64,000 nt of DNA, taken from JBKBII01 sp046299415. GTDB taxonomy: Bacteria > Pseudomonadota > Gammaproteobacteria > Ectothiorhodospirales > Ectothiorhodospiraceae. How positions within the stretch are numbered: the first letter of the stretch is position 1; every line of letters starts with the position of its first letter. Of this stretch, positions 48,073 through 57,770 are shown piece by piece. Made by a program: the position numbers and the translations under genes. The DNA lies in assembly GCA_046299415.1 (NCBI GenBank), contig JBKBII010000002.1:274510-338509 (forward strand), given 5' to 3'. Under the pieces are notes generated by a model. The model was not told where the DNA came from. It made no database searches and saw only the letters and a program-made list of their open reading frames with translations.

Positions 48073-48519
48073 ATGCTCTTCGTCCTGTGTCCCGTTTCTT
48101 CGCCACCGCGATTCGCGCGAACGGTCGATCCGCTCGGGGCCAGCAAGCGGATCGCCTGAAAACGCGAGCGCGAGATTCATGAACGACCGCCCGAACGCAC
48201 CATGTCTCGCCAGATGCCAGAGTCTGGCGGCGTCTTCGTCGCTGACAATTGACGCTTACGAGTCGAATCGCGAACTCGAATCGCTTATCGGCATCCACTC
48301 ACACGCACGCGCTCACGCACACCCGCCTTAAAGCGGTGACGGCGAGGCAAGACCAAAGTTGAGTTCAACCGTCCAGACCTGTCCTGACACCGACCCAGCA
48401 CTCGCGCCAGTGCGATTCGTACAAGTGCCAAAAGCATGGACGGATTAACGACGGGCAGGCTTCCCAATCTCGCCCAGAAAGAAGCGAGATCACCACCGAA
48501 AGGCGCTGCGTCTATCGCG
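48073..48519. other. Intergenic region between uup and the chemoreceptor gene
   Basis: 447 bases with no convincing gene, containing the chemoreceptor promoter region on the minus strand. A CCGCCTTAAAGCGG hairpin-like element lies near 48324. Confidence 0.35.
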
Positions 48520-50598
48520 TCAGGCCGACTCGAGCGCCTCCCACTCGATGAGAAGCGCTTCCAGCTCCTGCTCGATCTCGGCTGTGCGCTCAGTCGCGGC
48601 CTGCAGCGCCTGAAAATCGTTGACCATCGCAGGATTGGCCAATCGCGTCGCCAATTGCGCCTGCTCACGCTCCAGTTCGGCGATCGCAGCCGTGACCTCG
48701 GACAACCGCCGCTCTTCCTTGTACGAGCGCTTGCGAGCCTTGGGAGGCGCCGGTCGCGCTTCGGCTGCAGGCGCCGTCGCATTCGCTGCGTTTACCGCGC
48801 GTTCGGTCGCCGCATCCTCGGCCGCAGCGCCGTCGTCGAGCAAGCGTTCTCGCACCGACGCCGGAAGATCGGAAAAGCCGCCAACGTACTCGCTCACTCG
48901 ACCGTCACGGGACACGACAAGCGTCTGCGTCACCAGCGCATCAAGAAAAGCACGATCATGACTCACGATCATCAAAGTGCCGTCAAAACCGGCGAGAGTC
49001 GTTTCCAGCAACTCGAGAGTCTCAACATCGAGGTCGTTGGTCGGTTCGTCGAGCACCAAAAGGTTAGCCGGACGCAGCAGCATTCGCGCCAACAACAGTC
49101 GTGCGCGCTCGCCACCCGACAACACGCCCACCGGCTGGCGCGCGCGCTGCGGCGGAAACAAAAAATCCTCCAAATACGACAGCACATGGCGGGTCTGATC
49201 ACCGATCGTGACCCGATCGCGTCCATCGCCGACGGTATCCGCGACACTGACAGACGGATCGAGCGCCGCCCGTGTCTGATCGAAATAACCGACTTCAAGC
49301 TTCGTACCGATACGTAAAGTGCCCGCCAGCGCCGGCAACTGACCCAGCAAGCCGCGGATCAACGTCGATTTACCGGCCCCATTGGGGCCCACGATGCCGA
49401 TGCGATCACCCCGTTGAACGACGAGATCAAACGGCTGGATCACTCGCGTCTGACCATGGCCAAGCGCCAAACCATCGGCCTCGAGAACCCGCTTGCCGGA
49501 ACGCTCACCATCACTCAACGAAATCCGTGCCTGACCCAAGCGCTCGCGACGCTCGGCCCGCTCGACGCGCAACTGCTCCAGGGCCCGAACCCGACCCTCG
49601 TTGCGCGTACGGCGCGCCTCGACACCACGTCGAATCCACGCCTCCTCCTGCGCCAGCGTCCGATCGAACTCGGCTCGCGCCTTGGCCTCATTCTCGAGGC
49701 GAGCACGACTGCGCTCGATAAAGGTCGCGACGGGCGGCGGATGATCGAATACACGGCCGCGATCAAGCTCGATGATCCGCGTCGCCAGCGCATCGACAAA
49801 GGCTCGATCATGAGAGATGAACACGATCGCGCGCGCCGCACTGGGCAGCGTGCGCTCGAGCCAACCGATCGTCGCCAAATCGAGATGGTTGGTCGGCTCA
49901 TCGAGCAACAACAAATCGGGCTCGGCGACTAGAGCGCGCGCCAACCAGACCCTACGCTTCATCCCTCCCGAGAGATCGGCGAATCGCGCATCCGGGTCAA
50001 AGCCGAACCGCGACACGATCGCATCGACCCGTGCCGCCGCGCGCCAACCATCCGCCGCATCCAAATCCGCCTGCGCCTCAGCCAACGCATCGAGCGCTGC
50101 AGCATCACCACTCTCGACCGCCCGTGCACAGGCGTGATAACGCGCCAACATCTCACGCTGCCCCGCCAAGCCCTCGGCGATCACCGCCCATACGCTCGCC
50201 GAAGCGTCACGGCAAACCAGCGAATCAGGGGCTCCGGTCTTATCGTGGTCACGGTTGGATTCGCTCGCCGAACGAGAGATCTCCGGCACCTCCTGAGTCA
50301 GTGTGGCGTGGCGCAAATCNNNNNNCTTATCGTGGTCACGGTTGGATTCGCTCGCCGAACGAGAGATCTCCGGCACCTCCTGAGTCAGTGTGGCGTGGCG
50401 CAAATCGCCCTCATACACCACACGCCCATCATCGAGCGTCTGTTCGCCGGTCAGAACGCGCAACAACGTCGATTTGCCCTCGCCGTTGCGTCCCATAATC
50501 GCGACGCGCTCACCGGCTTCGATCGCCAACGTGACGTCATCGAGCAACCGCCCCAATCCAAAGGCCAGACTCGCGTGCTCCAACCGAATCAAACTCAT
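48520..50598 (-). CDS. uup: ABC-F family ATPase Uup (contains an assembly gap)
   Basis: A soluble protein with two ABC ATPase domains and no membrane part. It has two Walker A loops (GRNGEGKST and GPNGAGKST), two signature motifs (LSGGMKRR, LSGGERAR) and two LLDEPTNHLD/VLDEPTNDLD Walker B motifs, with a C-terminal coiled coil typical of Uup, linked to DNA structure or ribosome functions. Six unknown bases at 50320-50325 lie between two identical 81-base copies, adding 29 false codons; the true protein is probably 663 residues. Its start overlaps the MFS gene stop (ATGA). Confidence 0.9.
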   Translation of the reverse strand: MSLIRLEHASLAFGLGRLLDDVTLAIEAGERVAIMGRNGEGKSTLLRVLTGEQTLDDGRVVYEGDLRHATLTQEVPEISRSASESNRDHDKXXDLRHATLTQEVPEISRSASESNRDHDKTGAPDSLVCRDASASVWAVIAEGLAGQREMLARYHACARAVESGDAAALDALAEAQADLDAADGWRAAARVDAIVSRFGFDPDARFADLSGGMKRRVWLARALVAEPDLLLLDEPTNHLDLATIGWLERTLPSAARAIVFISHDRAFVDALATRIIELDRGRVFDHPPPVATFIERSRARLENEAKARAEFDRTLAQEEAWIRRGVEARRTRNEGRVRALEQLRVERAERRERLGQARISLSDGERSGKRVLEADGLALGHGQTRVIQPFDLVVQRGDRIGIVGPNGAGKSTLIRGLLGQLPALAGTLRIGTKLEVGYFDQTRAALDPSVSVADTVGDGRDRVTIGDQTRHVLSYLEDFLFPPQRARQPVGVLSGGERARLLLARMLLRPANLLVLDEPTNDLDVETLELLETTLAGFDGTLMIVSHDRAFLDALVTQTLVVSRDGRVSEYVGGFSDLPASVRERLLDDGAAAEDAATERAVNAANATAPAAEARPAPPKARKRSYKEERRLSEVTAAIAELEREQAQLATRLANPAMVNDFQALQAATERTAEIEQELEALLIEWEALESA
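50239..50406. repeat. Duplicated 81-base segment flanking a 6-N gap (assembly artefact)
   Basis: Bases 50239-50319 and 50326-50406 are identical, separated by six Ns. The second copy alone continues naturally into the uup sequence. This is what an unmerged contig overlap joined by a scaffolder looks like, rather than a biological repeat. Confidence 0.9.
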
Positions 50599-51995
50599 TC
50601 CGCCTCCTGCATACGCGCCGCGGACACGACCCCGGCACCGGACAACACCGCCAAGGCCAGGATCGCGACCTCGGTTCCAGCCAACTGCGCCACGAGCCCA
50701 AAAAACCCGCCGACCAGCAGCAACACGCCAATGACACTATTACTGACAGCGGTATACGCGGCCCGATTGGTCTCATCGCCCAGGTCAACAAGATACGTCT
50801 TGCGGCCCAAACGCACCCCGGCATGCGCGACGCCGAGCACAAAAAACAGCACCGCAAACACCCAGCCGGCCAGCGCGTCGACGCCCAGTGTCCAGACCAG
50901 CGCCACTGTCACCGCGCCAACCAACGTCGCCAGAGCGCCGGACAGCATCAAAACAATACGTGACGAACGATCGGAAAACCGCCCCCAAAATGGCGACGAG
51001 AGTGACTGCGCCAAGCCCGTCGCAATGATCAACAACCCCAGCGTGACAAAGTCACCCGACGACACCTCCTCAGCCAGCAAAACGTAATACGGCAGCGCCA
51101 GGGCCGTACTCATCAACAACGCCCGCGTCAGCACAAAATGTGCAAACGGTCGATCGTCGCGCAACAGTCGCAGCTGAGCCAGCGCCTCAGCCAAAGCATT
51201 CGCTCCACCCTCGGTGGCTCCGGGCTGTTCTTCGAGCCGCCAGAACAAGGTCCCCGCCAAAAACCACAACCCAGCCGCGATCGCGAGCAAGGCCGCAAAA
51301 ACCGCAATGCCGCCATTACTGGGATCGTAGAGAAAGAAAAAGACACCCACGCCGAGGGTCACAACACCAGCCGCTGCTGCGGCGTAGCCCATGACTCCGC
51401 CGCGTTGAGTTTTCGCCACCGTTTTACCGAGCACATCCTTGGCCGCCACCGACGACACACCGCGCGACAAGGAAAACACCACCAACAATGCAAGGATGGC
51501 GAAACCGGCCGCCGTTCCCTCCAGCGTCAACGCGACAACCGCCATTCCCGCGACCGCTGCACCCTGACCGAACGCCCCCAAGATCCAGAATCCTTTGCGA
51601 ATTTCACGCGCCCGAATCTGAGCCGCAATCAACAGCTGCGGCAACAACGAACCCGACTCTCGGATCGGCACCAGAAATCCGGCGAATGCCGCCGGCGCAC
51701 CCAAGGCGCCCAGCAGCCAGGCTAAGACGATTCGCGCGGACGCCAGCTCGTCGCCGATCTTGGTCAACGTATTCGTCACCAAGTGAATGACGTAGTTTTT
51801 GGGCTGAGCGCGGCAAGCGGCTTCGGGGATGTCCTTGCAGACCCGCGCATCCTCGTCACCGGTCAACAACGCATACGTCTCCCAAACCGCTCGCCCGGTC
51901 GCCGTCTTTGGCGTCTCTCCAGACGGATCACTGCCCGACGACTCATCGCCAGAGTGGCCTGCGGCGGGTGAAGGCGAATCGTTGACTGCAGCCAT
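50595..51995 (-). CDS. Major facilitator superfamily transporter
   Basis: A 466-residue inner-membrane protein with about 12 predicted helices after a soluble, Ser/Pro-rich N-terminus of about 60 residues. FSDRSSRIVLMLSG between helices has the MFS loop pattern GRFSDRxxR. The substrate is unknown. The ATG at 51995 has AGGAG seven bases upstream. Its stop overlaps the uup start, so the two are co-translated; why an exporter-like protein is paired with uup is unclear. Confidence 0.85.
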   Translation of the reverse strand: MAAVNDSPSPAAGHSGDESSGSDPSGETPKTATGRAVWETYALLTGDEDARVCKDIPEAACRAQPKNYVIHLVTNTLTKIGDELASARIVLAWLLGALGAPAAFAGFLVPIRESGSLLPQLLIAAQIRAREIRKGFWILGAFGQGAAVAGMAVVALTLEGTAAGFAILALLVVFSLSRGVSSVAAKDVLGKTVAKTQRGGVMGYAAAAAGVVTLGVGVFFFLYDPSNGGIAVFAALLAIAAGLWFLAGTLFWRLEEQPGATEGGANALAEALAQLRLLRDDRPFAHFVLTRALLMSTALALPYYVLLAEEVSSGDFVTLGLLIIATGLAQSLSSPFWGRFSDRSSRIVLMLSGALATLVGAVTVALVWTLGVDALAGWVFAVLFFVLGVAHAGVRLGRKTYLVDLGDETNRAAYTAVSNSVIGVLLLVGGFFGLVAQLAGTEVAILALAVLSGAGVVSAARMQEAE

Positions 51996-52112
51996 CACTG
52001 ATCTCCTGTCCTGAATGCAAAAGCGCACGCAACCGTTCAATGGTCGCGCATCGGCCCACGTTCACGGTCGGCCCCGATATCACAGCGTTCCGGCGCGGCG
52101 TCGCACAGGCGA

Positions 52113-54575
52113 TCATTCACTGCGCGCCGACGTCACCTGAGCAACGACCGAAACTCGAAGGTCCCGCGTCACGACACAGCTCGACCGCCCCGTCATCGGA
52201 TCGCGACGTAGCGAAGTCCAGAGCTTGGCAAACCCACAACGCGCCCAAAAGACAGCCAATTCCGGCGTCTCACCGAAGCTCGCGGCCAGCGTCGTGACCC
52301 CTGCTGCCACGGCCGACTCAGCCACCGCATCGAGCAACGTCCGCCCCATCCCCTGACCACGATAAGGCGGCGCAACCAACAACCGAACTACTCGCCAAGC
52401 CGACGAGCCTGCAATCTCGTCTCTGCCGCACAGCGCCGCAGCGCCGGTGACTCGCGCCGAACCCGGGCGCCGACGCCCCCCGCGTATTTCCTCGCGAAGA
52501 CTCGCATCGAGACCCGGCTCATGCTGCACTAGAACCGCCGCGACGAGCGATACCTTTGCATCGGCATCGGCCGAGGAAGGCACGCGCTCGATGGTGAACA
52601 AGCGCAGCGAATCATCATCGAGCCACCGCCAGATATCTGCGGGCCGCGTACGATAATGCCCGCGAGCCAACCAATTGAGCGCCGGGCGCACGGATTCCAA
52701 CGACGATTCCGTCACGCCACGGGTCGTCAACACCACATGCTCCACCGCCTCGGTCCCGCGCATTTCGGGTTCGTCTGATTCAGACTCACTGTTGCCGCGC
52801 AACCAATGCGTCAACAACCTCGTCCGCGCACGTTCCGGGCCTTCATTCACCCCAGACCGACCCGACTCCGCGACTCGCGCTGCGGACTCGCCTGCAGTCC
52901 GCGCGAGACCACGCCCAACCACAACCGGCGTACGATCCGAACCGGTGCTCCGCGCAAACACTCGAGGACCGATTTCCGGCCACCAGGCATCGAGCCAACG
53001 CCCAACGGCATCGTCAGTGTTCGCGCGTCGAGTGTCGCGCAACACGATTTCGGTTACGCGACACGATAAGCGCGACAATCCCGCGAGTAACAGATGCTCA
53101 AAACTCGATCCGGAACCTTCATAGCCGGCCGTCGTCGTCACTAGGCACAACGCGCGCCCCTCGCGTGCCCAGCTCAAAATGGTCTCAACCGGCCACTGTG
53201 CCGCTTCCTCAACGATCCAGAACACCTGACCGGATCCAGACCCAGTCTGGATCGGGTTCGCGCCGACTGGCGGAGACGAATGTCGAACCAGACGCGCACC
53301 GCCTGCTGCGGCCACAACCTCAAAGCGAGCACTCGCAGTCGGATACCGCGCGATCAACACAGGCGCCGATCCCCGCTCGATCCGGGTAAGCGTCCCGCCT
53401 TTGAAACCGAGCGCGGCCGCGCCGCGCCCAGCCACCTGCAACCACGCCTCGGCGACCAAGGTCGACTTGCCCGCCCCGCGCGGCCCCTTTACCAGAACCA
53501 CTGATGGCACGCCCGAGCCGTCAAATCCGCCACAGCCGATACCCGACGCCGCACGAGTCTCATTCCACTGCGTCAGGCTTGGCGCACACGTCGAGTTCTG
53601 AATGTCGATCGATGCACGGGTCCGAGACGATTCAGGGGACGGGTCGCAGCGCGTATCCAACTGCCAGCACATCCACTGAGTAAGCCACTCGCGATGACGA
53701 TCGACGTCACCATCGGCTCGTTTTTCGATGGCCTGCACCGATGATTCACGCTTGATCGAGGCGTTCTCGTCGGTGCCATTCAAGCCGCGCGAAAAATGGC
53801 TCGCGTCAAGGGCAGTGCCCGCGTTGGCCGCTGCGACAGTCGCGCCGGCCGACGCTTCGCCACCCTGCCCTACCGATAAATATCCGAATGGAGCGAATCG
53901 TGGGGGATGATCAGCCGCACAGCAGGTTGCCGAAACCGATCGAGCCGTCGACGACTCTCTTGCGCGAGCGCGTATGGCCCCGGGCCGAGCCAGATTCTCT
54001 AGCGCACTCTCGCGCTCACTCTTGTCGTGCTCATCGATTTTCGAGCGGCCCTCATTCAACGGACCGACTGCAATCGCCTCGCAGGCGTCAAGAACATGGC
54101 ACACAAAGCGACTCGATCTCCGGCGAGCCAACGCGGGATCAAGCCAAAACTCGAGCTCGCCTCCAGCACGCAACGCCCCGACCACGGCGGCAACCGCATC
54201 CAGCCAAGCCGGCGTAATGCATGCGTCGACCAGCACGAACATGCGTGCGATCTCGCCGCCGAGATGCTGATGCGCATTGGCCCGTTCGAGCCACACCCCC
54301 GGCGCCAACGAATCGATCGCCGCAAACAGCTCAGGGCTCGCCCGCCGATCACCGAGAACGACCGTTCGCGCCGACACACCAGCCTCGGCCGATCTTTTGA
54401 CGCGCTGCGCACGATGGATGCTGGGCGACCAACGCACACCCTGACCCGACTGCTCGCCGACAGGGTCGGCACACCCAGACTCTTCGATCTCGACACCCAT
54501 CCGCCGACACGCCTGCGTGACCGGATCGTCGGACGACAACTCGACACAACGCAGACGCCGCGACTGCAGCCCCAT
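52113..54575 (-). CDS. tmcA: tRNA(Met) cytidine acetyltransferase
   Basis: Makes N4-acetylcytidine at the wobble base of elongator tRNA(Met), using ATP and acetyl-CoA. The protein combines an RNA-helicase-like module with Walker A GPRGAGKST and an EEAAQWP Walker B region, and a GNAT domain with the acetyl-CoA loop VAPPYRGQGMGRTLL near the C-terminus. At about 820 residues it is 150 longer than E. coli TmcA, because low-complexity sequence (roughly residues 175-330) sits before the Walker A. The ATG at 54575 has GAGGG nine bases upstream. Confidence 0.9.
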   Translation of the reverse strand: MGLQSRRLRCVELSSDDPVTQACRRMGVEIEESGCADPVGEQSGQGVRWSPSIHRAQRVKRSAEAGVSARTVVLGDRRASPELFAAIDSLAPGVWLERANAHQHLGGEIARMFVLVDACITPAWLDAVAAVVGALRAGGELEFWLDPALARRRSSRFVCHVLDACEAIAVGPLNEGRSKIDEHDKSERESALENLARPGAIRARARESSTARSVSATCCAADHPPRFAPFGYLSVGQGGEASAGATVAAANAGTALDASHFSRGLNGTDENASIKRESSVQAIEKRADGDVDRHREWLTQWMCWQLDTRCDPSPESSRTRASIDIQNSTCAPSLTQWNETRAASGIGCGGFDGSGVPSVVLVKGPRGAGKSTLVAEAWLQVAGRGAAALGFKGGTLTRIERGSAPVLIARYPTASARFEVVAAAGGARLVRHSSPPVGANPIQTGSGSGQVFWIVEEAAQWPVETILSWAREGRALCLVTTTAGYEGSGSSFEHLLLAGLSRLSCRVTEIVLRDTRRANTDDAVGRWLDAWWPEIGPRVFARSTGSDRTPVVVGRGLARTAGESAARVAESGRSGVNEGPERARTRLLTHWLRGNSESESDEPEMRGTEAVEHVVLTTRGVTESSLESVRPALNWLARGHYRTRPADIWRWLDDDSLRLFTIERVPSSADADAKVSLVAAVLVQHEPGLDASLREEIRGGRRRPGSARVTGAAALCGRDEIAGSSAWRVVRLLVAPPYRGQGMGRTLLDAVAESAVAAGVTTLAASFGETPELAVFWARCGFAKLWTSLRRDPMTGRSSCVVTRDLRVSVVAQVTSARSE

Positions 54576-54684
54576 CAAAACCAACCCTCACCGAGAGGTG
54601 TCGCATCACCCTTCTGCATCATTGACCTAACAGTCGGCGCGACGATACACCGCCAGCGTCGACATCCGGCCAATACGACACCCC

Positions 54685-56148
54685 TCACCCCTCGGCCCCG
54701 GCCTCGGCAACCGATTCGTCGTCGAGCGCAGTGATCAGAGGCATGATCGCACCCTTGAATCGAAAGAACCCGTGAGTCGCGTGTGGCCATAGCCGTCGAT
54801 CCCAGGCGCGACTCCACCACCACCACTCGAGCCCGGCCTCGGTGGCGCACGTGACCAAGCGCTCGGCGAGATCACGATTCGGGCCCACAGGCATCCAGGC
54901 ACACGCAACCTGACGTACCCCCGATGCTGCAATCTGCCGAAAATCATCGGTCACCTGCAGCCATAGTGCGGTCTCGTTGGTCGCCGATGCTCGCCACCAA
55001 CGCGCCTGGTCGTTCTCGCGACCTCGACGCGACTGGCCATGCGTCGGAGTCGACCGCGGCGCAGCCAGCTCCGGGAGCGAAAAACCAAGCTGAGCGGAGA
55101 ACTGGGCCGACGCTGCAGCCGTCCAGGCGACCACGCCTTCATCGACCATTTGTTCCGATCGCGACGTCCTGCGCGCTGTCGTCTCGAGCACCGCAAGGGC
55201 ATCGCAGCGCGCATCAGGGCCACCTGCCTGCCGCACCGCGGTGCACGATTCACCGATCTGCAACTCATGTCCGCAAGCCACCGCCGGACCGCTCAAATCA
55301 TCATCATGCAACAGCCACATCGTCGGCTGGGTCGCATCGAACGCGCCCCCCGCGCGCCGCTGAGCCGAAATCCAACGCGCGCTGGGTAACCGTCGTTCAT
55401 CGGCGGGAGGGTGACCATCAAACGGCAACGCCTCGGCGTTTTCCTCGAGTCGACCGCGCGGATCGAAGCGCCCCCGGGTAAAACGGGCAATGTTGTCGGC
55501 CCGCGCCAGATAATGCTTGCCCGGCGTTTGCAATCCCGCCACCCACCGCCACGACAACGTGTTCGACGCGCTATCGCCATCGAGCAAATGGCGCATAAAA
55601 AAATCCGCGCCACGCGCCCACGGGAGGCCCAATGTAAAGATCCAGATTGACGCAAACCACATGCGCTCGTGATTGTGAAGCCAGCCGTACTTGCGCAGCG
55701 CGTCGACCCAAGCGTCGAAGGCCTCGATGCCCGTCGCCCCCGCTTCGGCACGCGCGATGGCCTGCTCGACGGCACGAGGCTGCGCGATCGCCGCCAAACG
55801 ACAAAACTCGGACCACCGTGATGGCCGAAGCTCCAGCCATCCTTTCCAGTACGTCCGCCAGCACACCTCCTGCACGAACTTCTCGGCTGCCGCACCATGA
55901 CGGCGATACGCGGCGACGGCGACGTCCGCCTCGGTGATCTGGCGCGTACGCAACCAAGGCGAAAGCGCCGAAATCCGGCCGCGCTCAAGCGCGGCATCGG
56001 TGCCAGACTCACCACTTCCTGCCCAGAAGGGCGCCTCGGCATAATTACGGCCCGCGGCGTAAGCCGCGCCGGCATTCGTCAACCACGCCTCAAGGCGCGC
56101 GCGACCCACGGACAGATCTGCAGACGGGAAACATCGCGTCATCATCAC
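54685..56148 (-). CDS. Photolyase/cryptochrome-family FAD-binding protein lacking the N-terminal antenna domain
   Basis: A 487-residue protein. Residues about 15-270 match the FAD-binding helical domain of photolyases: LSPWLRTRQITEADV, FVQEVCWRTYWKGWLELRP, WLHNHERMWFASIWIFTLGLPW, GDSASNTLSWRWVAGLQT. The usual N-terminal alpha/beta antenna domain is missing; instead about 200 residues follow, starting MWLLHDDDL and ending with RFKGAIMPLI. Similar FAD-only photolyase relatives occur in proteobacteria. DNA repair or light sensing are both possible. ATG codons at 56148, 56145 and 56142 are equally possible starts. Confidence 0.83.
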   Translation of the reverse strand: MMMTRCFPSADLSVGRARLEAWLTNAGAAYAAGRNYAEAPFWAGSGESGTDAALERGRISALSPWLRTRQITEADVAVAAYRRHGAAAEKFVQEVCWRTYWKGWLELRPSRWSEFCRLAAIAQPRAVEQAIARAEAGATGIEAFDAWVDALRKYGWLHNHERMWFASIWIFTLGLPWARGADFFMRHLLDGDSASNTLSWRWVAGLQTPGKHYLARADNIARFTRGRFDPRGRLEENAEALPFDGHPPADERRLPSARWISAQRRAGGAFDATQPTMWLLHDDDLSGPAVACGHELQIGESCTAVRQAGGPDARCDALAVLETTARRTSRSEQMVDEGVVAWTAAASAQFSAQLGFSLPELAAPRSTPTHGQSRRGRENDQARWWRASATNETALWLQVTDDFRQIAASGVRQVACAWMPVGPNRDLAERLVTCATEAGLEWWWWSRAWDRRLWPHATHGFFRFKGAIMPLITALDDESVAEAGAEG

Positions 56149-56709
56149 CTCGGCCTCGATCAGAATCTGAAATCACTCCACGCGTGCGACCTCGTTCGTC
56201 GCGGTCGCTCGGCAGCCCAGCAGAGCCAAAGTGCGTCATCACGTTCGTCTGTGACCCACCTTCAAACGGAACGCCGCCACCGTGCCAACACGAGCGCCTT
56301 CCGCGTGGCGCGGCGCCCCGCCCAAACCATCGACGTCTTTTCAACGCCGGCGTGGCAACGCATTCTCGAACGCCCGCGAAACTCCAAAAGGGACCCAACC
56401 GCTACCAAAGCGTTCAAGCCCCTCTTCAAGTTCCCCGGAACCAGCAAACGGCAAGTCACAACGCGACGGTTTTTTAACGTGGTTCACGGCCGTCGGTTGA
56501 CACTGAAGTACAAGTTACGTACAACCCGATTCGAACACAGGTATTGTGTTCATTCGCCGAGCGTTGGCGTTCTAAAACTGGCCAGCGTATGATTTCGGCG
56601 TGGTCGGGGTTGCGGGCTCATCCGATCTTGTGGTCACAAGCCGCTTCGGTAGCAGTGTCGTTGGACTCACCACCACGTCGTTTTGACTCGTTTTTGAGAG
56701 GTTCGTGCT
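56149..56709. other. Intergenic region with the cspA leader
   Basis: 561 bases between divergent genes. No gene is convincing. The right half contains the cspA promoter and long leader, listed separately. Confidence 0.4.
56497..56525 (+). promoter_or_regulatory. Candidate sigma-70 promoter of cspA
   Basis: TTGACA at 56497-56502, a 17-base spacer, and TACAAC at 56520-56525. Transcription from about 56532 would give a 5' leader of roughly 180 bases before the cspA start, in keeping with the long cold-responsive leaders of cspA-type genes. Confidence 0.55.
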
Positions 56710-56913
56710 GTGCATACTGGTGTGGTCAAGTGGTTTAACGAAAGCAAGGGTTTTGGTTTCATCACCCCCGATGACGGCGGCAAGGACGTTTTCGTCCATT
56801 TCTCCGCCATTGACGGCTCGGGTTTCAAGACGCTGGCCGAAGGTCAGAAAGTCTCTTTTGAAATCCAGCAAACCCCGAAAGGCCTGGCGGCCGGTTCGGT
56901 TCGCGCGCTCTGA
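56710..56913 (+). CDS. cspA: Cold shock protein, CspA family
   Basis: A 67-residue single-strand RNA/DNA chaperone. It has RNP1 KGFGFI, RNP2 VFVHF, the start VKWFNESKGFG and the terminal GLAAGSV segment. The start is a GTG at 56710 with AGAGG eight bases upstream. It is followed by a strong terminator, so it is a single-gene unit. Which of the cold-inducible or constitutive paralogues it represents cannot be told from sequence. Confidence 0.95.
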   Translation: MHTGVVKWFNESKGFGFITPDDGGKDVFVHFSAIDGSGFKTLAEGQKVSFEIQQTPKGLAAGSVRAL

Positions 56914-56974
56914 TCGAACGACGCAGTCGCTCGTAGAACACGCAGTTCGGGTTGCCGGTCACGGCCGCCCGGAG

Positions 56975-57002
56975 AGCCCGGGCAGCGACCCGGGCTTTTT
57001 TG
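56975..57002 (+). terminator. Rho-independent terminator after cspA
   Basis: Stem AGCCCGGG/CCCGGGCT with a six-base loop, followed by TTTTTT, about 60 bases after the cspA stop. Confidence 0.88.
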
Positions 57003-57107
57003 TGACTAAACCCGTCGCTCGTCTCGTCCTCGCCGCGCGCCACCAGACCCGCCAGATGCAAAGCGCAAATGCAAAGCGTCTGCGAAAGATGACCCAGCGT
57101 GCGCGTC

Positions 57108-57770
57108 TCACCGCATCCCATAGCGCTCGCGATAGGCACGAATCGCCGACAGCCGCGCAGTACTCTCGGCGTCAGCGTCATCGATGGCGTCTGCGACCCA
57201 CGCCTCGAGATCACGAAAGCGCGCGACCGGCACGACGTCCAGCCCCTCATCGCGCTCCAGCTCACCAATCGCGGACAATCCAGAGGGCCCCACCTCCTCA
57301 CGATCGAGCGCCACGGTGACAGCGACCGGTATCGCCCCCGCTCGGCGAATGATGGCCAGCGCCTCACGAATCGCCGTACCCGCTGTGATGACATCGTCGA
57401 CGATCAGGATTCGGCCACGCAAAGGCGCGCCCACCAAAGACCCACCCTCGCCGTGATCCTTCGCCTCCTTGCGATTGAAAGTCCACGGCAAATCGCGCTG
57501 ATGATCGCGCGCCAACACCATCGCCACCGCCGCCACCAGCGGAATACCCTTGTACGCCGGCCCGAAGAGCCCATCGAATTCGAGCCGCGACGCCACGATC
57601 GCCTGAGCGTAAAAACGCGCCAAACGGTCAAGATCGCCACCAGTCAAAAAAGCCCCTGCGTTAAAAAAATAGGGACTGATTCGTCCCGATTTCAGCTTGA
57701 ACTCGCCAAACTTCAGCGCCGCTCGTTGCTGGCAAAACGCCAGGAATTCCGCTGTATGGCTTTCGGTCAT
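57108..57770 (-). CDS. pyrE: Orotate phosphoribosyltransferase
   Basis: Converts orotate and PRPP to OMP in pyrimidine synthesis. The 220-residue protein has LKFGEFKLKSGRISPYFFN, FGPAYKGIPL, FNRKEAKDHGEGG and the PRPP loop ILIVDDVITAGTA, all as in gammaproteobacterial PyrE. The ATG at 57770 is chosen with GGGG upstream; an in-frame GTG four codons earlier is less likely. It converges on cspA. Confidence 0.96.
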   Translation of the reverse strand: MTESHTAEFLAFCQQRAALKFGEFKLKSGRISPYFFNAGAFLTGGDLDRLARFYAQAIVASRLEFDGLFGPAYKGIPLVAAVAMVLARDHQRDLPWTFNRKEAKDHGEGGSLVGAPLRGRILIVDDVITAGTAIREALAIIRRAGAIPVAVTVALDREEVGPSGLSAIGELERDEGLDVVPVARFRDLEAWVADAIDDADAESTARLSAIRAYRERYGMR

